This document shows positions 12,057 through 24,052 of a stretch of DNA of 64,000 nucleotides, piece by piece (position 1 is the stretch's first letter; each line of letters begins with the position of its first letter). Below the pieces are notes generated by a model that made no database searches, was not told the DNA's origin, and saw nothing but the letters and a program-made list of their open reading frames with translations. A program made the position numbers and the translations under genes. The stretch is from Isoetes taiwanensis (lineage: Eukaryota; Streptophyta; Lycopodiopsida; Isoetales; Isoetaceae), in contig JAJEKV010000033.1 of the NCBI GenBank assembly GCA_021234155.1, forward strand, positions 12,905,614-12,969,613. Reading direction: 5' to 3'.

Positions 12057-12740
12057 CTGAGGCATTATCTTGACAATTGTTTCCTCAGTAAGCTTTGGCA
12101 CCCTAGGGCCCTGAAGCAGGTCAAAAAGGCATATTACAAGCAACACATAAACCTCATGCTACACCGGGGCCCACAATGCTACCTGCGTTCACATCTGCCC
12201 ATTAAAAAATGCAGGATCATCACCTCCATTCGCACAGGTGCCCACCATCTCTGCATCGAGACAGGCAGGTGGATTGGAGAGCCACACCAAGATAGGCTTT
12301 GTCAGTGTTGCCAGATGGGAGCCATTGAGGATGGATGTGACACTTTCCAGGGCTGCCTGGTGTCAGGCACGCTATGCTCTATTGGTCAGGCCCGACACAT
12401 GATACTGAGCACGGCTTCGGTGCAATCACTAAGAGCATACATTCATGAGATAATGATATGCGGGATCAGATATGCCCCCGGGCTTGATCATGTACATATG
12501 TATATTTGTACAAGCTTGTCAGCAGTCTTATTGCTGCCACAGTTTTTACCTCGAAAACCCTTCAGGGTGAGGCTTTTTAACCATAGGCCGGAGACCAGAA
12601 AACCCTTCAGGGTGAGGCTTTTTGACCATAGGCCGATTGGTCTCCGTGGACATTCAATTCAATTCTTGTGTGTCCCCGTAACAACTCAAATTTGAGGTCA
12701 TTTGGAACTTGATCGTTAACTAATCACATATAACATACAA
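12057..12740 (+). mobile_element. LINE, 3' part (continuation of 4490-7019)
   Basis: The plus strand encodes KKCRIITSIRTGAHHLCIET and then LCQCCQMGAIEDGCDTFQGC, the C-terminal cysteine box found after the RT of this type of LINE, with the His replaced. A ~42-bp tandem duplication at 12553-12640 (AAAACCCTTCAGGGTGAGGC repeated) lies in the 3' untranslated region. The same orientation and domain order show it to be the downstream part of the LINE cut by the Copia element. Confidence 0.82.
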
Positions 12741-13609
12741 GTATCTTGGTGTAGATTTCGGACCAAGGTGCACTGTATTTAAGAAAAAGTGATTAGGGAA
12801 TGGAGGGCCTCCTCAAAGTAAAGTATTACAATTGGTCCATGTTCGAATATTAGTCGAGCATGTTGGTGTGTCATTCCTTCACTCTGTACACCGAGCAAGC
12901 CGAATTGAAGCCCCAACCAGCCAGGCAAACCCTAGCGATCCATTCCCGATCTAAATTGGCAGAGCAAAGGCGATCAGTTGAAGAAGTAAAACGGCCAGAT
13001 CTGTCTGTCAACCATCAGACTCAGATGGCATTTCAACGAAAAAAAAAAAATGAACCCAATCGGCCCATTCCTGTATGTAACATCCATAACCGGCCTGCTC
13101 ATTGCTGCCGATAAAAGAATTGGATCCAGCATGGATCTGTGACCCCGATTACTTTTTGTCGGCCGATCCTTTGATAGCCACTCCAACGCCTGTCATCTGT
13201 CATCGGTAGAACAAATGGATGAGACACACAGAAATGGATCCTTCCGCAATCCGCTTCATCGCAACATCTGTTTTTTTGCTGGGCAGCCAAAAAAACAAAG
13301 CTCACTGGCGGCCTGCGTAGAGCTGCGTCATCCGACGGCCATTAAGTTTTCTTGGGAAAAAACTCAACCCCTTATACGCCTGAAATGAAATGATAGTGGG
13401 AAACCTAAATCTTTAAGGTTGTGCATATTTAGAGGACTGAATAAAGTGTCACCGTAGATTCATAAAAATATCTTCGTTTCTAGGTTCAGGGTGCATGCCT
13501 AGTTCTGTAAACAACTGAATATGCGAGATTTCGTAGGATGGTTCAATCCTGTGCACGGGAAGAACTGCTTCTTTCTGGATGACAAGCTACAAGAAAAACT
13601 TAGCAAATC
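12741..13609. other. Region upstream of the PPR gene
   Basis: I see no coding region. A run of A lies at 13038-13049. The 5' untranslated region and promoter of the PPR gene should fall here, but no clear TATA box or other site can be singled out. Confidence 0.5.
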
Positions 13610-16600
13610 ATGATCAGGCCAGCTTATTTTAATGCTGGACGCAACAGGGCTAAAGAGATTGGGCTCATCAGGTTAACCACTATCTCCATCTCGACTATAA
13701 ATGGAAGAAGTATATATGAAGATTCTAGGAGGTCATCTGCTAGGAATCAACCAAAAACAATAGTTAGTGATTTGAATTTCATATTCGGACAAGATATTCA
13801 ACTGTATTCAGACTCATGTTCATCCTTGCTGAGAACCTGCGCAATGACGAAAGCCCTGGAAGAAGGACGTCTAATCCATGCCCATATTATCAAAAAAGGA
13901 CTTCAGACGAACATTCTACTCATCAACACAATTATTAATGTTTATGTTAAGTGTGGTAGCATGTCGGATGCACGTCAGGTCTTTGATACTTTGGCATCTT
14001 GGGATGTTTTTACTTGGACAACTATGATTTCAGGGTATGCCAAAACTGCAATTGACAATGAGGCTATCAGTCTCTTTAGACAAATGCAAGACTATGGTCT
14101 CAAACCAGATAAAGTTGCCTATGTCAGTGTCCTAAGTGCGTGTTCTGTTTCAGGAGCTGTGGAATGGGGTAAGCTTATTCACTCAAGCCTCTTTGAATTT
14201 GAATTCTTGACTGATGTGTTTGTATCTAGTGCGCTTGTTGGCATGTATGCCAAATGTGGTGAGATCAAAGAGGCCTGCAAGGTCTTTGAACAAGTGCCAT
14301 CACCAGATGTCGTTTGCTGGAATTCAGTTATGTCAGCATATATCCAGCATGGAAATGGAATTGAAGCTTTCAAATTCTTTATTCAGAACCCAGGCTTTAA
14401 ACCAACAAAAGTGACTTATGCTAGCATTCTAATCTCATGTGGGAATAGTATGATCCGATCTTGGGGCAAGCTTGCACATTCCTATGCATTGAATTCTCAG
14501 CTAGAGTCAGACATAATGGTTGGAAATTCCCTCATAAACATGTATTCTAAGTGTGGGACTATTGAAGATGCACATAAAGTCTTTGATAGATTGCATGGAC
14601 AAGATGTGGTTTCTTGGACTGCAATGATATCAGGATATGTAGAATTTGGACATAGAAAAGATGCTGCTAGAATCTTTCAGCAAATGCTGGGACATGGTGT
14701 GCAGCCGAACAAGGTTACATATCTTAGTATATTGAATGCATGCATTAAAGTAGGAGAGTTGGAGTGGGGAAAGTACATCCATGTTCAGATTGTGAAAAGC
14801 GAATTAGAGTCGGATGTCTCCTTAAGTAATACAATGGTTGCCATGTACACAAAATGTGGGAACATTAAAGATGCGTATGAACTGTTCGATAGAATGCCAA
14901 CAAAAAATGTAGTATCGTGGAATGCACTTATATCAGGATATGTGTACCATGCACATGTTCCTGAAGCCGTTGCTCTTTTTGAACAGATGAGGAATTATCA
15001 GTTAAAGCCAGACAACTTCACCTATGCTAGCATTCTTAGTGCATGCACTAATATAGAAGCCTTGGAATGTGGCAAAAGACTCCACTTCTATGTTGTGGAA
15101 GATGGGCTAGAGTCTGACACATACGTGGCAAATACACTAATTAGCATGTATTTGAAATGTGGCACAATTAGGGATGCACGCCATGTGTTCAATAGGATGG
15201 TAACACGAGACTTGATCTCATGGACATTAATGGTATCTGGATATGCACAGGTCGAAATGAGCAGAGAAGCTCTCCTGCTCTTTGTTCAGATGATTGAACA
15301 TGGTCTGAAACCAAACAAAGTGGTCTACGTCAGTATCTTGACTGTTTGCACTAGGACAAGCTCTGTAATTCGGGGAAAACATGTACATGCCCACCTGTTG
15401 AGAGCCGAGCAAGAGTTGGATGTTTTTGTGGGTAGCAGCCTTGTCAACATGTATGCTAAATGTCAGAATCTAAAAGATGCTTGTGACACCTTTGATAGAA
15501 TGCCAAAACAAAATTTGGTTTCCTGGAATGCAGCAATTATAGGATATGCACACTATGGATCTGAAAAGGAGGCATTTAAGCTATTCAATGAAATGCACTT
15601 GCATGCTTTGAAGCCAGATAAGGTGACCTTTGTTAGCATTCTTATTGCATGCGCCAATGCAAAAGCATTACAAGTCGGAAAACTTATTCATTGTAACATA
15701 ATAAAGGTTGGATGTGAAACCGATCTCTATGTAGGTAGTGCCCTCATTGGTATGTATTCAAAGCATGATGTCGTTCGAAATGCCTCTCAAATATTTGATC
15801 GTATGGCTACCAGAAATGCTGTTTCATGGACTGTGATGATTGCAGCATATGCAGACCATGGGTGTGGTAATGAAGCCCTTAAGCTTTTCTGGGAAATGCA
15901 GCAGCATGACATTATGCCTGACAGAATCACGTTGCTGAGTATTTTAAATGCATGTGCCAATATAGGGGCCATAGGATGGGGTAGGGAGGTACACAGAGTG
16001 ATCATGAAAGTTGTCTTGGAATTTGATGTTTTTGTTAAAAGTGCAGTTGTTGACATGTATTTCAAATGTGGAAGCATTGTAAATGCTCATGATGTATTTA
16101 AGAAAATGCCTGCAAGAAGTTTAGTTTCCTGGACTACAATAATTGCAGGATATGCACAGCATGGATGTTTGGATAAAGCTAACGAGCTTTTTATTCAGAT
16201 GCAACGGGATGGTATAAGAGCAGACGATGTAACTTTTACAGCTATGCTTACTGCATGTAGCAACGTTGGTGCAATAGATGCTGGCTGCCATAATTTTGCC
16301 AGCATGGCTTCTAGCCACAGGATAAAACCCAAGGCTGAGCATTATTCATGCATCATGAATAACATTGGACGTGCTGGCTGGTTGGATGAGGCAAAGGATA
16401 TGATTGATGCAATGCCAATAGATCCTGGAATTGTCCTTCGAAAGGCATTTCTAGCTGCTTGCACATTTCATGGGAATCCTAAAATGGCTGAACATGCAAT
16501 AACAGATATGTATATGTTGGGTGCGGTAGATGCAGCAGCCATTGTTACACTGTCTAATGTATATGCCACAGCTGATAGAAGTCCAGACTATAGCTTGATT

Positions 16601-16666
16601 GAAGCCGAGAGTAATTTGGAGAAGTTACTGATGGAAGCTGTGTTTAGGGCAGAAGAAATTGCTTAA
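13610..16666 (+). CDS. PLS-class pentatricopeptide-repeat protein, 1018 aa, intron-less
   Basis: PPR proteins bind organellar RNA in a sequence-specific way and act in editing, splicing or stability. This protein has eight consecutive L motifs recognisable by G-K-x-[IVL]-H (EEGRLIH, EWGKLIH, SWGKLAH, EWGKYIH, ECGKRLH, IRGKHVH, QVGKLIH, GWGREVH), each followed by S and P motifs of the type VSWNALISGY and LKPDKVTYVSIL. That makes about eight P-L-S blocks between roughly residues 75 and 870. The first 55 residues are rich in Arg, Ser and Ile with few acids, which suggests an organellar, perhaps mitochondrial, transit peptide. The C-terminus resembles an E1-type region (EHYSCIMNNIGRAGWLDEAK) but there is no E+ or DYW deaminase domain, so any editing would need a partner in trans. 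No frameshift or stop is seen; it looks functional. Confidence 0.93.
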   Translation: MIRPAYFNAGRNRAKEIGLIRLTTISISTINGRSIYEDSRRSSARNQPKTIVSDLNFIFGQDIQLYSDSCSSLLRTCAMTKALEEGRLIHAHIIKKGLQTNILLINTIINVYVKCGSMSDARQVFDTLASWDVFTWTTMISGYAKTAIDNEAISLFRQMQDYGLKPDKVAYVSVLSACSVSGAVEWGKLIHSSLFEFEFLTDVFVSSALVGMYAKCGEIKEACKVFEQVPSPDVVCWNSVMSAYIQHGNGIEAFKFFIQNPGFKPTKVTYASILISCGNSMIRSWGKLAHSYALNSQLESDIMVGNSLINMYSKCGTIEDAHKVFDRLHGQDVVSWTAMISGYVEFGHRKDAARIFQQMLGHGVQPNKVTYLSILNACIKVGELEWGKYIHVQIVKSELESDVSLSNTMVAMYTKCGNIKDAYELFDRMPTKNVVSWNALISGYVYHAHVPEAVALFEQMRNYQLKPDNFTYASILSACTNIEALECGKRLHFYVVEDGLESDTYVANTLISMYLKCGTIRDARHVFNRMVTRDLISWTLMVSGYAQVEMSREALLLFVQMIEHGLKPNKVVYVSILTVCTRTSSVIRGKHVHAHLLRAEQELDVFVGSSLVNMYAKCQNLKDACDTFDRMPKQNLVSWNAAIIGYAHYGSEKEAFKLFNEMHLHALKPDKVTFVSILIACANAKALQVGKLIHCNIIKVGCETDLYVGSALIGMYSKHDVVRNASQIFDRMATRNAVSWTVMIAAYADHGCGNEALKLFWEMQQHDIMPDRITLLSILNACANIGAIGWGREVHRVIMKVVLEFDVFVKSAVVDMYFKCGSIVNAHDVFKKMPARSLVSWTTIIAGYAQHGCLDKANELFIQMQRDGIRADDVTFTAMLTACSNVGAIDAGCHNFASMASSHRIKPKAEHYSCIMNNIGRAGWLDEAKDMIDAMPIDPGIVLRKAFLAACTFHGNPKMAEHAITDMYMLGAVDAAAIVTLSNVYATADRSPDYSLIEAESNLEKLLMEAVFRAEEIA

Positions 16667-18925
16667 AATGATGAATGTGTCATGCTTTGAATTGATGGCT
16701 GACCTAAAGACTCAATTACCAAGGTATGTTAATGGCCTTTGTTTGGGCTTGTGCAGGTTGCCCTTTGTTTATGTCATTTGCTAACCATCGTGTCAATTAT
16801 TTGTTCTATTTCTCGTGATAAACAGCAATAAGCTGCTGAATAATGGTAAACTCAAATGGGGAATCAGACATACCTTGTTGAGAACATGCAAAGCTATAAG
16901 ATGGTAGGAGGCTTTGAGGTTGATAGCATTTTCTTGTATTATTTGTGGAAATGCCTTTGTAAACTGTTTTGCTTCCTTTTGCAGGCCAAGCTGCTATTGC
17001 TGCTATGAGTTTATAGGCTTTTTTTTGCCGTGAGGCCAAGCTGGCATAGTCACCTGAGGTTATAGGTGGTGCCATCCTTGCAGGTAAGGTATGATAATAA
17101 ATCACCAAAACCTGATACGTCTGTCATATTACTGATTTAATTATGCATGTCATCCTTGCACATGGGTCTATATGTTGAAGAAAAGGATGGAGATAAGCTC
17201 CTTAACTGACCAGGGAGGGCGCTGTATTGCTTAGAGCTCAAGCACGAGAGAGCCCGGATCAAGGTGATAGTAACATGCGTTTAATTTTGCTTCAGGTAAA
17301 TGTTTCATTCTTTCATTATTTCCCAGATCACATTGCTGCAATGTATTAGACAGTAATGCAATCTAATTTCTTGCTCATGTAAAATCAGATTTGTCTTCTG
17401 ATTTCCATTCTACTATTTGCATCATGATTAGGATGAGCATCTTTTTTGGATGGTGTTTTTTGGGTTTCAAAGGTAAGCATATTTGATCTAGCATATAAAT
17501 ACACTGCTGTTTATGTCTTAAATTTCTTGAAGTATTATAGTGATTTGATATCTTGGCATGTGAATGCATTTCAGATAATGCTGGCATAATAGTCAATGTG
17601 GCAAAGTAGCTGGTCAGGCTTTCTGAATTTAACAAAATTATGCATTTTCTTATCTAATCATCATTACATGCAAGGATTTACTGTCTCTGCATGCATCTTC
17701 TAAATTATTTAATTATGTCTTCATGTTTTCCTTCTTTCCATTTTTGGTTCTAAATTATGTCTATTTCTTAGTGCTTAGTTCTTAGCATTCAGTTATGTAT
17801 CCTTGAAAGGAAATGAACTGGCATGTCATATTATGTAGCTAAATTTGACACTAATATGCATCTGGATGTAAATGGACTTATGTGCACTTCAATCATTGAC
17901 CATAGTGTATTTGAACAGATTTTAGCAACTTTTAACTTGCAACTTTCTTGTATATGTTAGTCGTTACATGTCAGTGGCTATTTCAACAGCCTGTTTAAGC
18001 CTCACCTTTTTCAACAGTCAGGGCTTTGATAGAAATGTCCATTTGATTCCTCATGCATCACCTCAACATCATGATCGTCTGCCACTGCAGTCGGTTAGTA
18101 CCATGGTAATTCTGATATGCATTGGCTGCAGCAAGCTAAAAGTTTTTATTGAGCTTATTTGCTGTTTTATCTGGTTCTCAGTTGAAATGATAGTGCCAAA
18201 TAATTGTGAGTTACCCAAAACTGTATTGCTTGATAGGATCGAAAACCTGCAAATCTGTCATCCCCATTGGAATTCCACCTCATATAGGTATGGGGCTTAT
18301 TGGTGCTTGGCCACCATCTTTCTCTTTCCATATACTGCTCATCAGAATGTACAGGGCAAGACTTATGTCGATGGAAATAATTTTGCATCTCAGCCTGAAA
18401 ATGGCAGTACAGAATTTACAAATAGTGGAGTAGGAAGCAATGCTGTAGATAGGACCTTTTCAGAGAATAGAGTCCAGAAGGGGTTTATATTGGTAAACAC
18501 TCAAGTGATTGTCTTCTGATTGAGCTGATCTTGAGCTTTATACAGATTAGACTGAGAAAGGATCTAGATCTGGTTATCTAGATTCTCTTGACAGATTTGT
18601 CATATACACAATTGGATTTGGCACAATCTCAATTGAATTGAGATGGCTACTTTGCATTCCTTGAAATTCATTGCAGGGATGTCTCAATGATTTAACAGAA
18701 TTTTGGATTTTGCACTGGCTCCTGCCCTGGCAGAACTTAAAGAAGGGTCTGTTGGCGCTTAGTGGCCACTTCACACAACCCCGTTATGTTATAAAAATTT
18801 AGCCAACCAACCTTCAGATTAATGCCGCTAAAATTTGCCGTTAAATTACGAAGGGGTTAAAAGTTGAAGGTGCGGTTAAGCAAATGGTGTCTTCTAATTG
18901 CGTTTCATATTGGTTTTATGTATAA
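16667..18925. other. Downstream of the PPR gene; no confident gene
   Basis: AT-rich sequence that may include the 3' untranslated region of the PPR gene. An open frame of 183 codons at 17968-18519 shows no recognisable domain and no exon signals I trust. No RNA gene or repeat array is seen. Confidence 0.4.
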
Positions 18926-19039
18926 GGTAACCTACGCCACCATAAGGTTTCTGGAAGAAACCTGGCGGCGGCAGCCGCGAGCCGCGAGTGGCGGCGCCGC
19001 CAGGTTTCTTCCAGAAACCTTCTGGTGGCGTAGGTTACC
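18926..19039. repeat. GC-rich foldback (hairpin) element
   Basis: GGTAACCTACGCCAC at the left end is mirrored at the right end, and the pairing continues through AGGTTTCTGGAAGAAACCTG and its complement, giving arms of about 45 bases around a GC-rich loop. The loop resembles that of the foldback at 20081-20229, which hints at a common origin. Confidence 0.8.
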
Positions 19040-20080
19040 ATAGGCCACGACCCACAGTTTTTAGTATCAAGAACTCGAATACCATCTAAATCCGCTGTTT
19101 CTTGTCTTGATTTTTAGGTCTATCTTGATTTTTTTGGTGAAGATCGGCTATGGCAGTTGATGCAGAGCTTGGAAGCTTCTGGCTATGGCTCAGGGCATAA
19201 AATAGTTGGCCATGTCAGGAAACAGCTTACAGAATGGCTCAGGACATAAAATCTTCTGGCTATGACATGAAACAGTTTACAGAACTTCGAAACAGAGACA
19301 AGCTATGGCATAAACAGCTTACAGAACTTCGAAATAGAGAGATCCGGCGAAAGAACTGCTTTGCGGAACAGAGCTATCCGGGCGAAGCTATGGTAGAGAA
19401 ATGAAAATGCGGCCAAGAAATGAAAATGCGGCCAAGCTATGGCAGAGCCCTTTCCAGACGAATTGTTTGAAAACTCTGCTGGCGGCGCCGCTAAACCGCC
19501 GCCAGAAAAAACACCCAAGAATTACCTGAAATATAAAACAGCTGTAATCTTAAGTAATCTGTGGGTCGTGAAGGTTACGTTAGGCTAAATGTAAACGGCC
19601 GCTAATTAGCCCTAAAAATCGACGTTCTAAGTTAGCCCTTGCTGCAGACCATCCCCTAAGCTCCGTTAAGAAAGCTTGAAGGCAGGAAATCGTGTTTTGG
19701 GCAGCCCCAGATCAATTTTGGTGGTCCCTGCATGGAGGATTTGATGCTTGCAGATCATTTTACAGTGCGGACACTTCCTATCAATAGGAAAGTTCCATTC
19801 TTTATAGTTTTCTGATTGTTTACGGTAGCATATGATTCATGCCTGAAAGCTCATTCAAGATTGCAAAATCAGTATTTTTGTTGTAATATCATCCTTTTCT
19901 ATATCCATTTGTTGTTGCTGATTCCGATCTGCTTAAAGTTGTATTCCTCTTGCGTTCGCTCCTTTTCCAGCATATTTGAACTAACGGCGGGGATTCAGTA
20001 TGAAGCAATCTTTAACGGAATCTATTATACTAATTTTTTTATCATTCTGGAGTGTGAAGCAATGTTTGACGTACTAGGTA
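19040..20080. other. Non-coding stretch between two foldback elements
   Basis: Short direct repeats are visible at 19190-19330 (CTATGGC...ACAGCTTACAGAA variants) and at 19396-19440 (AATGAAAATGCGGCCAAG twice). CCACGACCCACAG at 19045 and CTGTGGGTCGTG at 19559 are inverted relative to each other, so 18.9-19.6 kb may be one larger inverted-repeat element. Confidence 0.4.
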
Positions 20081-20229
20081 ATTTGAAGGAGGAGAGGCTT
20101 TATGCATTGTAAAGGCCTTGGCGGCTCCGCCAAACGAGGTGACGCACGAGCGGCAGAGCCACGAGTGCGCCGCCGAGTTTGGCGGGCCGCCAAGGCCTTT
20201 ACAACCATAAAGCCTCAATTTCTTCAAAT
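20081..20229. repeat. GC-rich foldback element with long arms
   Basis: The left arm starts ATTTGAAG and includes GAGGCTTTATG and TTGTAAAGGCCTTGGCGG. The right arm is the complement, ending CTTCAAAT, with small mismatches. Arms are about 60 bases. It sits at the 3' end of the minus-strand LINE. Confidence 0.82.
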
Positions 20230-20239
20230 TAGCAAGCGT

Positions 20240-22664
20240 AATGACCATTAGGCTTAAATTCCACACTAGAGATTATTCCTGCAAACAAGCAATTTAGCCT
20301 TGATCTTTTCAACAAAGGGGCTCCAAAGGCCCGTAAGGTTTGGGTTAAGAGATAAAGGCATACCTAGAAGCTTAGAAACTTGAAGAGTGTTGATGACTTT
20401 AATCCCTGCAATCTGATTATCAAGAATATCCCCAATAATTGTGCATTTGTCTAAATTCATAGAGATGCCCGAGGCAGCACTAAAATCAGCAATGATATTC
20501 ATGAAGTTTGAGATATTGCTAGGAATGTTCTTTAGAAAGCAGAAGGTGTCATCAGCATATTGAAGGATGCTGAGATATTGATCACTATCAAGAATTTGAA
20601 GTCCAAAGATATTTCCAATATTTTGATGATACATGACAGCTTTAGTTAACAGCTCAGTGACCATAATAAAAAGATATGGAGCAAGAGAGCAGCATTGTCT
20701 CACACCTTTAGGAAGGGGGAAGAAGGGACTAGGGGAACCATTAATGAGGATGGCAAGGTTAAACCCATGATAAGTTGAATAAGCGAAGGGGGAAAACCAA
20801 GCTTGAGCAAAGCATAGCTGATAAAATCCCATCTAATAGTATCAAAGGCCTTCTTGAAGTCAAGCTTAAGAAGAATGCAATCCTGATTAGAAAGTTTGTT
20901 CCAATGTAATCCCTCCATAGCTGCAAGGTAATTTTCAAGAATAAATCTGTTAGGAAGAAAGGCAAATTGATTCAAGCTGATACATTTCTGCAAATGATCT
21001 TTGATTCTCAGAGCAATGATTTTGGCACAAACTTTGTGGGTTGAATTGGTTAAGGAGATTGGTCTCCAATCTGAAAAGCTTGTAGATTTATTTATCTTTA
21101 GAATCAAAGAAATAAAACCACAAGCAATAGAAGGGTGAAGATGATTGGTAGTCCAAAATCCTTTGACAAAAGCCATAAAATCATGCTTCATGATATTCCA
21201 GAAATGCACATAGAATTTAGAGGGAAAGCCATCAAGGCCAGGAGATTTGACATGCTTAAGACTCTTTAACACAGAGTATACTTCCTTAATTGTTGGAATA
21301 TTGGACACATTGATATTCATCGCAGGTTGATCACTTGGAATAATTAAATCAATTAGCTTCTTAAAATTATCAGCCTTTGTGGTCTCAGAGATATCCCTAG
21401 GAAGGTCAACTACAAATAGCTTAGAGTAACTAGAGGAAAAGAAGCTTGAAGTTTCAGCAGGCTCATTAAGAGTGTTTCCCAAGTCATCTTTGACTTCAAT
21501 GATAGAGTTTTTAATTTGTCTCGACTTGGCAACTCTAAAGAAAAAATTTGAACATCCAGAATCCATATCATTGGTGTATTTAATTTTACATCTGGACCCT
21601 TAGCCTCAATTTCCTCAATGAGTTTTATTTTTCTCTCAATATCCTCCTCTTTAAGATGAAGAATAGGACTCAAAGGATCATTTTGAAGTGCCATTCTAAT
21701 ATCTCTTATCTGATGAAGAAGAATAGTTTTCTCTTCTTGCTTAACTCTTTGAATTTTGTTAGACCAAGCTTTTATCCAGGCTTTTGAATTTTTAATGTTG
21801 GAGTAGAAACCTTTCATAGAGTTAGGATCATTTACCCGAGGCAGACTAAAATAGAAGGCTCTAAATTGATCACAAAAGGTAATAGAGTTAAGAAGGCTGG
21901 TATTAAATTTACAAGGAATGTTACCAGCTCTAGCAATGGAAGTTTGATGGTTGGTACAAAGAAATTGAAGCTGGTGGTCAGAGATTGAGGTAGATTCATC
22001 CCTAGTCACATAGGGATTGTCCCAGATATTGGAATCAGTGGCATTAAGATAGAATCTGTCAAGAGCACATAATACCCTAGATTCTCCTTTTCTCTTATTA
22101 GACCAAGAATATTTAGAACTAGAAGATGGTATACGAATGAAAGAATTATCATCAATCAGGCCATTCCAGTTTAAGTTTTCCAAGTTTGACATATTAATCT
22201 TGTTTCCTAATTTTTTATCCCAATTTGGAGTATTATTAAAATCCCTAGCAATGATCCAATCATCAATCATTGATGGCTTGATTTTTAATCCAAATGTTCA
22301 GGTCTAACCAGAGAACCTCCCTGTCTTTGGGATTAGTAGAAGCATAGATATTGATGATGCCAAATCTCTTGTCATGCAGGTTGAAGATAGCAACTTGTCA
22401 CATTCTATTAGGGCTGTTATAAAAATTTTGACCCAGAATATTCTTCCAGATCATACAAATGCCACCCGAGGTTCCACAAGCTTCTATCCAAATAGAAGAG
22501 CTACCAGGGATTATCCAATCACCTAGATTAGCACATTCAAACTTTTGAAGCTTAAGCTCTTGCAAAAGGATAATATCATCATTATAAATTTTGAGCTGAG
22601 AAATCACTCTTCTTATTTTCAAGGCTCCTTTGATGCCTCTAATGTTCCAAGAAATGATCATCAT
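20240..22664 (-). mobile_element. L1-type LINE, 3' truncated and frameshifted
   Basis: The minus strand starts MMIISWNIRGI, the canonical start of the L1-clade endonuclease, followed by LLQELKL. After stops it continues with DWIIARDFNNTPNW and ALDRFYLNATDSN (endonuclease end), then reverse transcriptase: DWRPISLTNSTHKVCAKIIA, LKLDFKKAFDTI, GVRQCCSLAPYLF and LQYADDTFCF (catalytic ADD). The RT carries several frameshifts. Sequence after the thumb is missing; the foldback element follows. It differs from the LINEs at 4.5 and 47 kb in being of the usual plant L1 type. Confidence 0.9.
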
Positions 22665-23392
22665 GGAAGGAAAAGAAGCCAGATAAATAAGACAGAGAAA
22701 GGTTAAATGGCTCTAGATTTCTTCACTCTGCTTTCTTTTTTGGGCTGCCCCTAAGGGGGCAAGCCCTTGTTGAGGTGGGTTTGTGGCATCTTCTAGGCAT
22801 ATGCCTAGAATATGTCAATGACTGCTCCAAACCCATAATAGGCTGTAAACTCTCAGTTGCCCCTGTTTCTAGACAGCCACTCTGGAAACGGGCTAACCGG
22901 TGCTCCCTGATCGACAAGAAGGTCCCAATTCTAATCCCTCTTTCTCCAGTTCAGTGGACAAACATCGGCATCCTCAAAGGCCCAGTTAATCCGGCGTCGT
23001 AGTTCAACAAGGTCACATCAGCTTCCGCTCAAGTCATAGCTCAAACAGTTTTGGCTCTACGATTCTATACAACCTTCACAGGTCGGTTCTCCAGTAAGAT
23101 TGCCCAGACACGTAACATAGGGCTCCCGATTCTGCAAGACAAAGTACGTCGCATGCCACATTTTGGCAGCAACGGCCCTTCTCCTATGTGTGCACAGATC
23201 ATAAAGCTTTAATTCTAACATAAAAAAACCCAAACACAGCCACAGCTTCGCCAGCCATCTGCTTTGCTTACTCATTTACTCAAAGGGTAGGTTTTCAATT
23301 CTATGGTCTTGCCTGCATTGAAATGGTATGGTCCAAGCTGCACTCACTGATCCTCCCATTATTTTTGTTAGTTCTCCACATTGCTTTTCATA
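22665..23392. other. No recognised feature
   Basis: Sequence upstream of the minus-strand LINE start and before the captured PPR fragment. If the following gene fragments were carried by a Helitron, its 5' end (TC, no terminal repeat) should fall in or near this stretch, but I cannot place it. Confidence 0.4.
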
Positions 23393-24050
23393 GCCTCGAT
23401 TGATTCATGGAATGCGATGATATTTGGATATGTTGAGATAGGGAAAGGAGACTTTGCCCTTCAATTCTTTACACACATGCAAGATGAAGATATCACAACA
23501 GATGCACTAGCTTATATTGCTGCACTAAAGCATGTGGTAGTTGTGTAAAGGAAGTAGTCAAGCAATGGAAGCAATGGGAGGAAAAATTGTGAGAAATGCA
23601 TAACTTTGGAAAAAGTTTTATCGATTCGCTCACAGCTTTCCAAGCATGGTTATGAAATTGACACTTTTGTGGGTGATACCTTGGTGGATATTTATGCCAA
23701 GTCTGGTAGTATGCTGCATGCTCATTTGGTATTTGGTGGAATGGTGCAGCACTCTTTGATCACATGGAACATTATAATATTTGAGTACGTAGAAAACCAT
23801 GAAGGAGAGTTGGTTCTGCAGTTATTTTATTTTATTGTATGTAGGATGAAGATTTTTAGCCAGATGCTCGAACATAGTTGTTGCACCGAAGGCATGTGCT
23901 CATTCTACAGTAAAAGAATCGAGCAAGCAACTAAATGTGGAGCTCCTTGAAAAGGGCAATTCATTCCCAACTTGCGAAGACCGGCCATGAGTTGGACATT
24001 TTTGTGGCAAATGCTTTGTTGAATATGTATGCTAAATGCTCAAGGATGGT
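23393..24050 (+). pseudogene. PPR gene fragment, probably captured
   Basis: Several PPR units in different frames can be read: DSWNAMIFGYVEIGKGDFAL near 23400, VLSIRSQLSKHGYEIDTFVG at 23615, VDIYAKSGSMLHAHLVFGGM at 23685, and AIHSQLAKTGHELDIFVANA with NMYAKC at 23950-24040. Frames shift at least three times. It is not a copy of the intact PPR gene at 13.6 kb as far as motif spellings show. The next gene fragment starts immediately after, without spacer. Confidence 0.85.
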
Positions 24051-24052
24051 GT

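Noticed and set aside
12860-13305. Short frames on both strands upstream of the PPR gene
   Set aside because: They overlap each other, have no family signature, and lie where the PPR 5' untranslated region is expected.
17968-18519. 183-codon plus-strand frame after the PPR gene
   Set aside because: No domain, no convincing exon borders, and composition like surrounding non-coding DNA.
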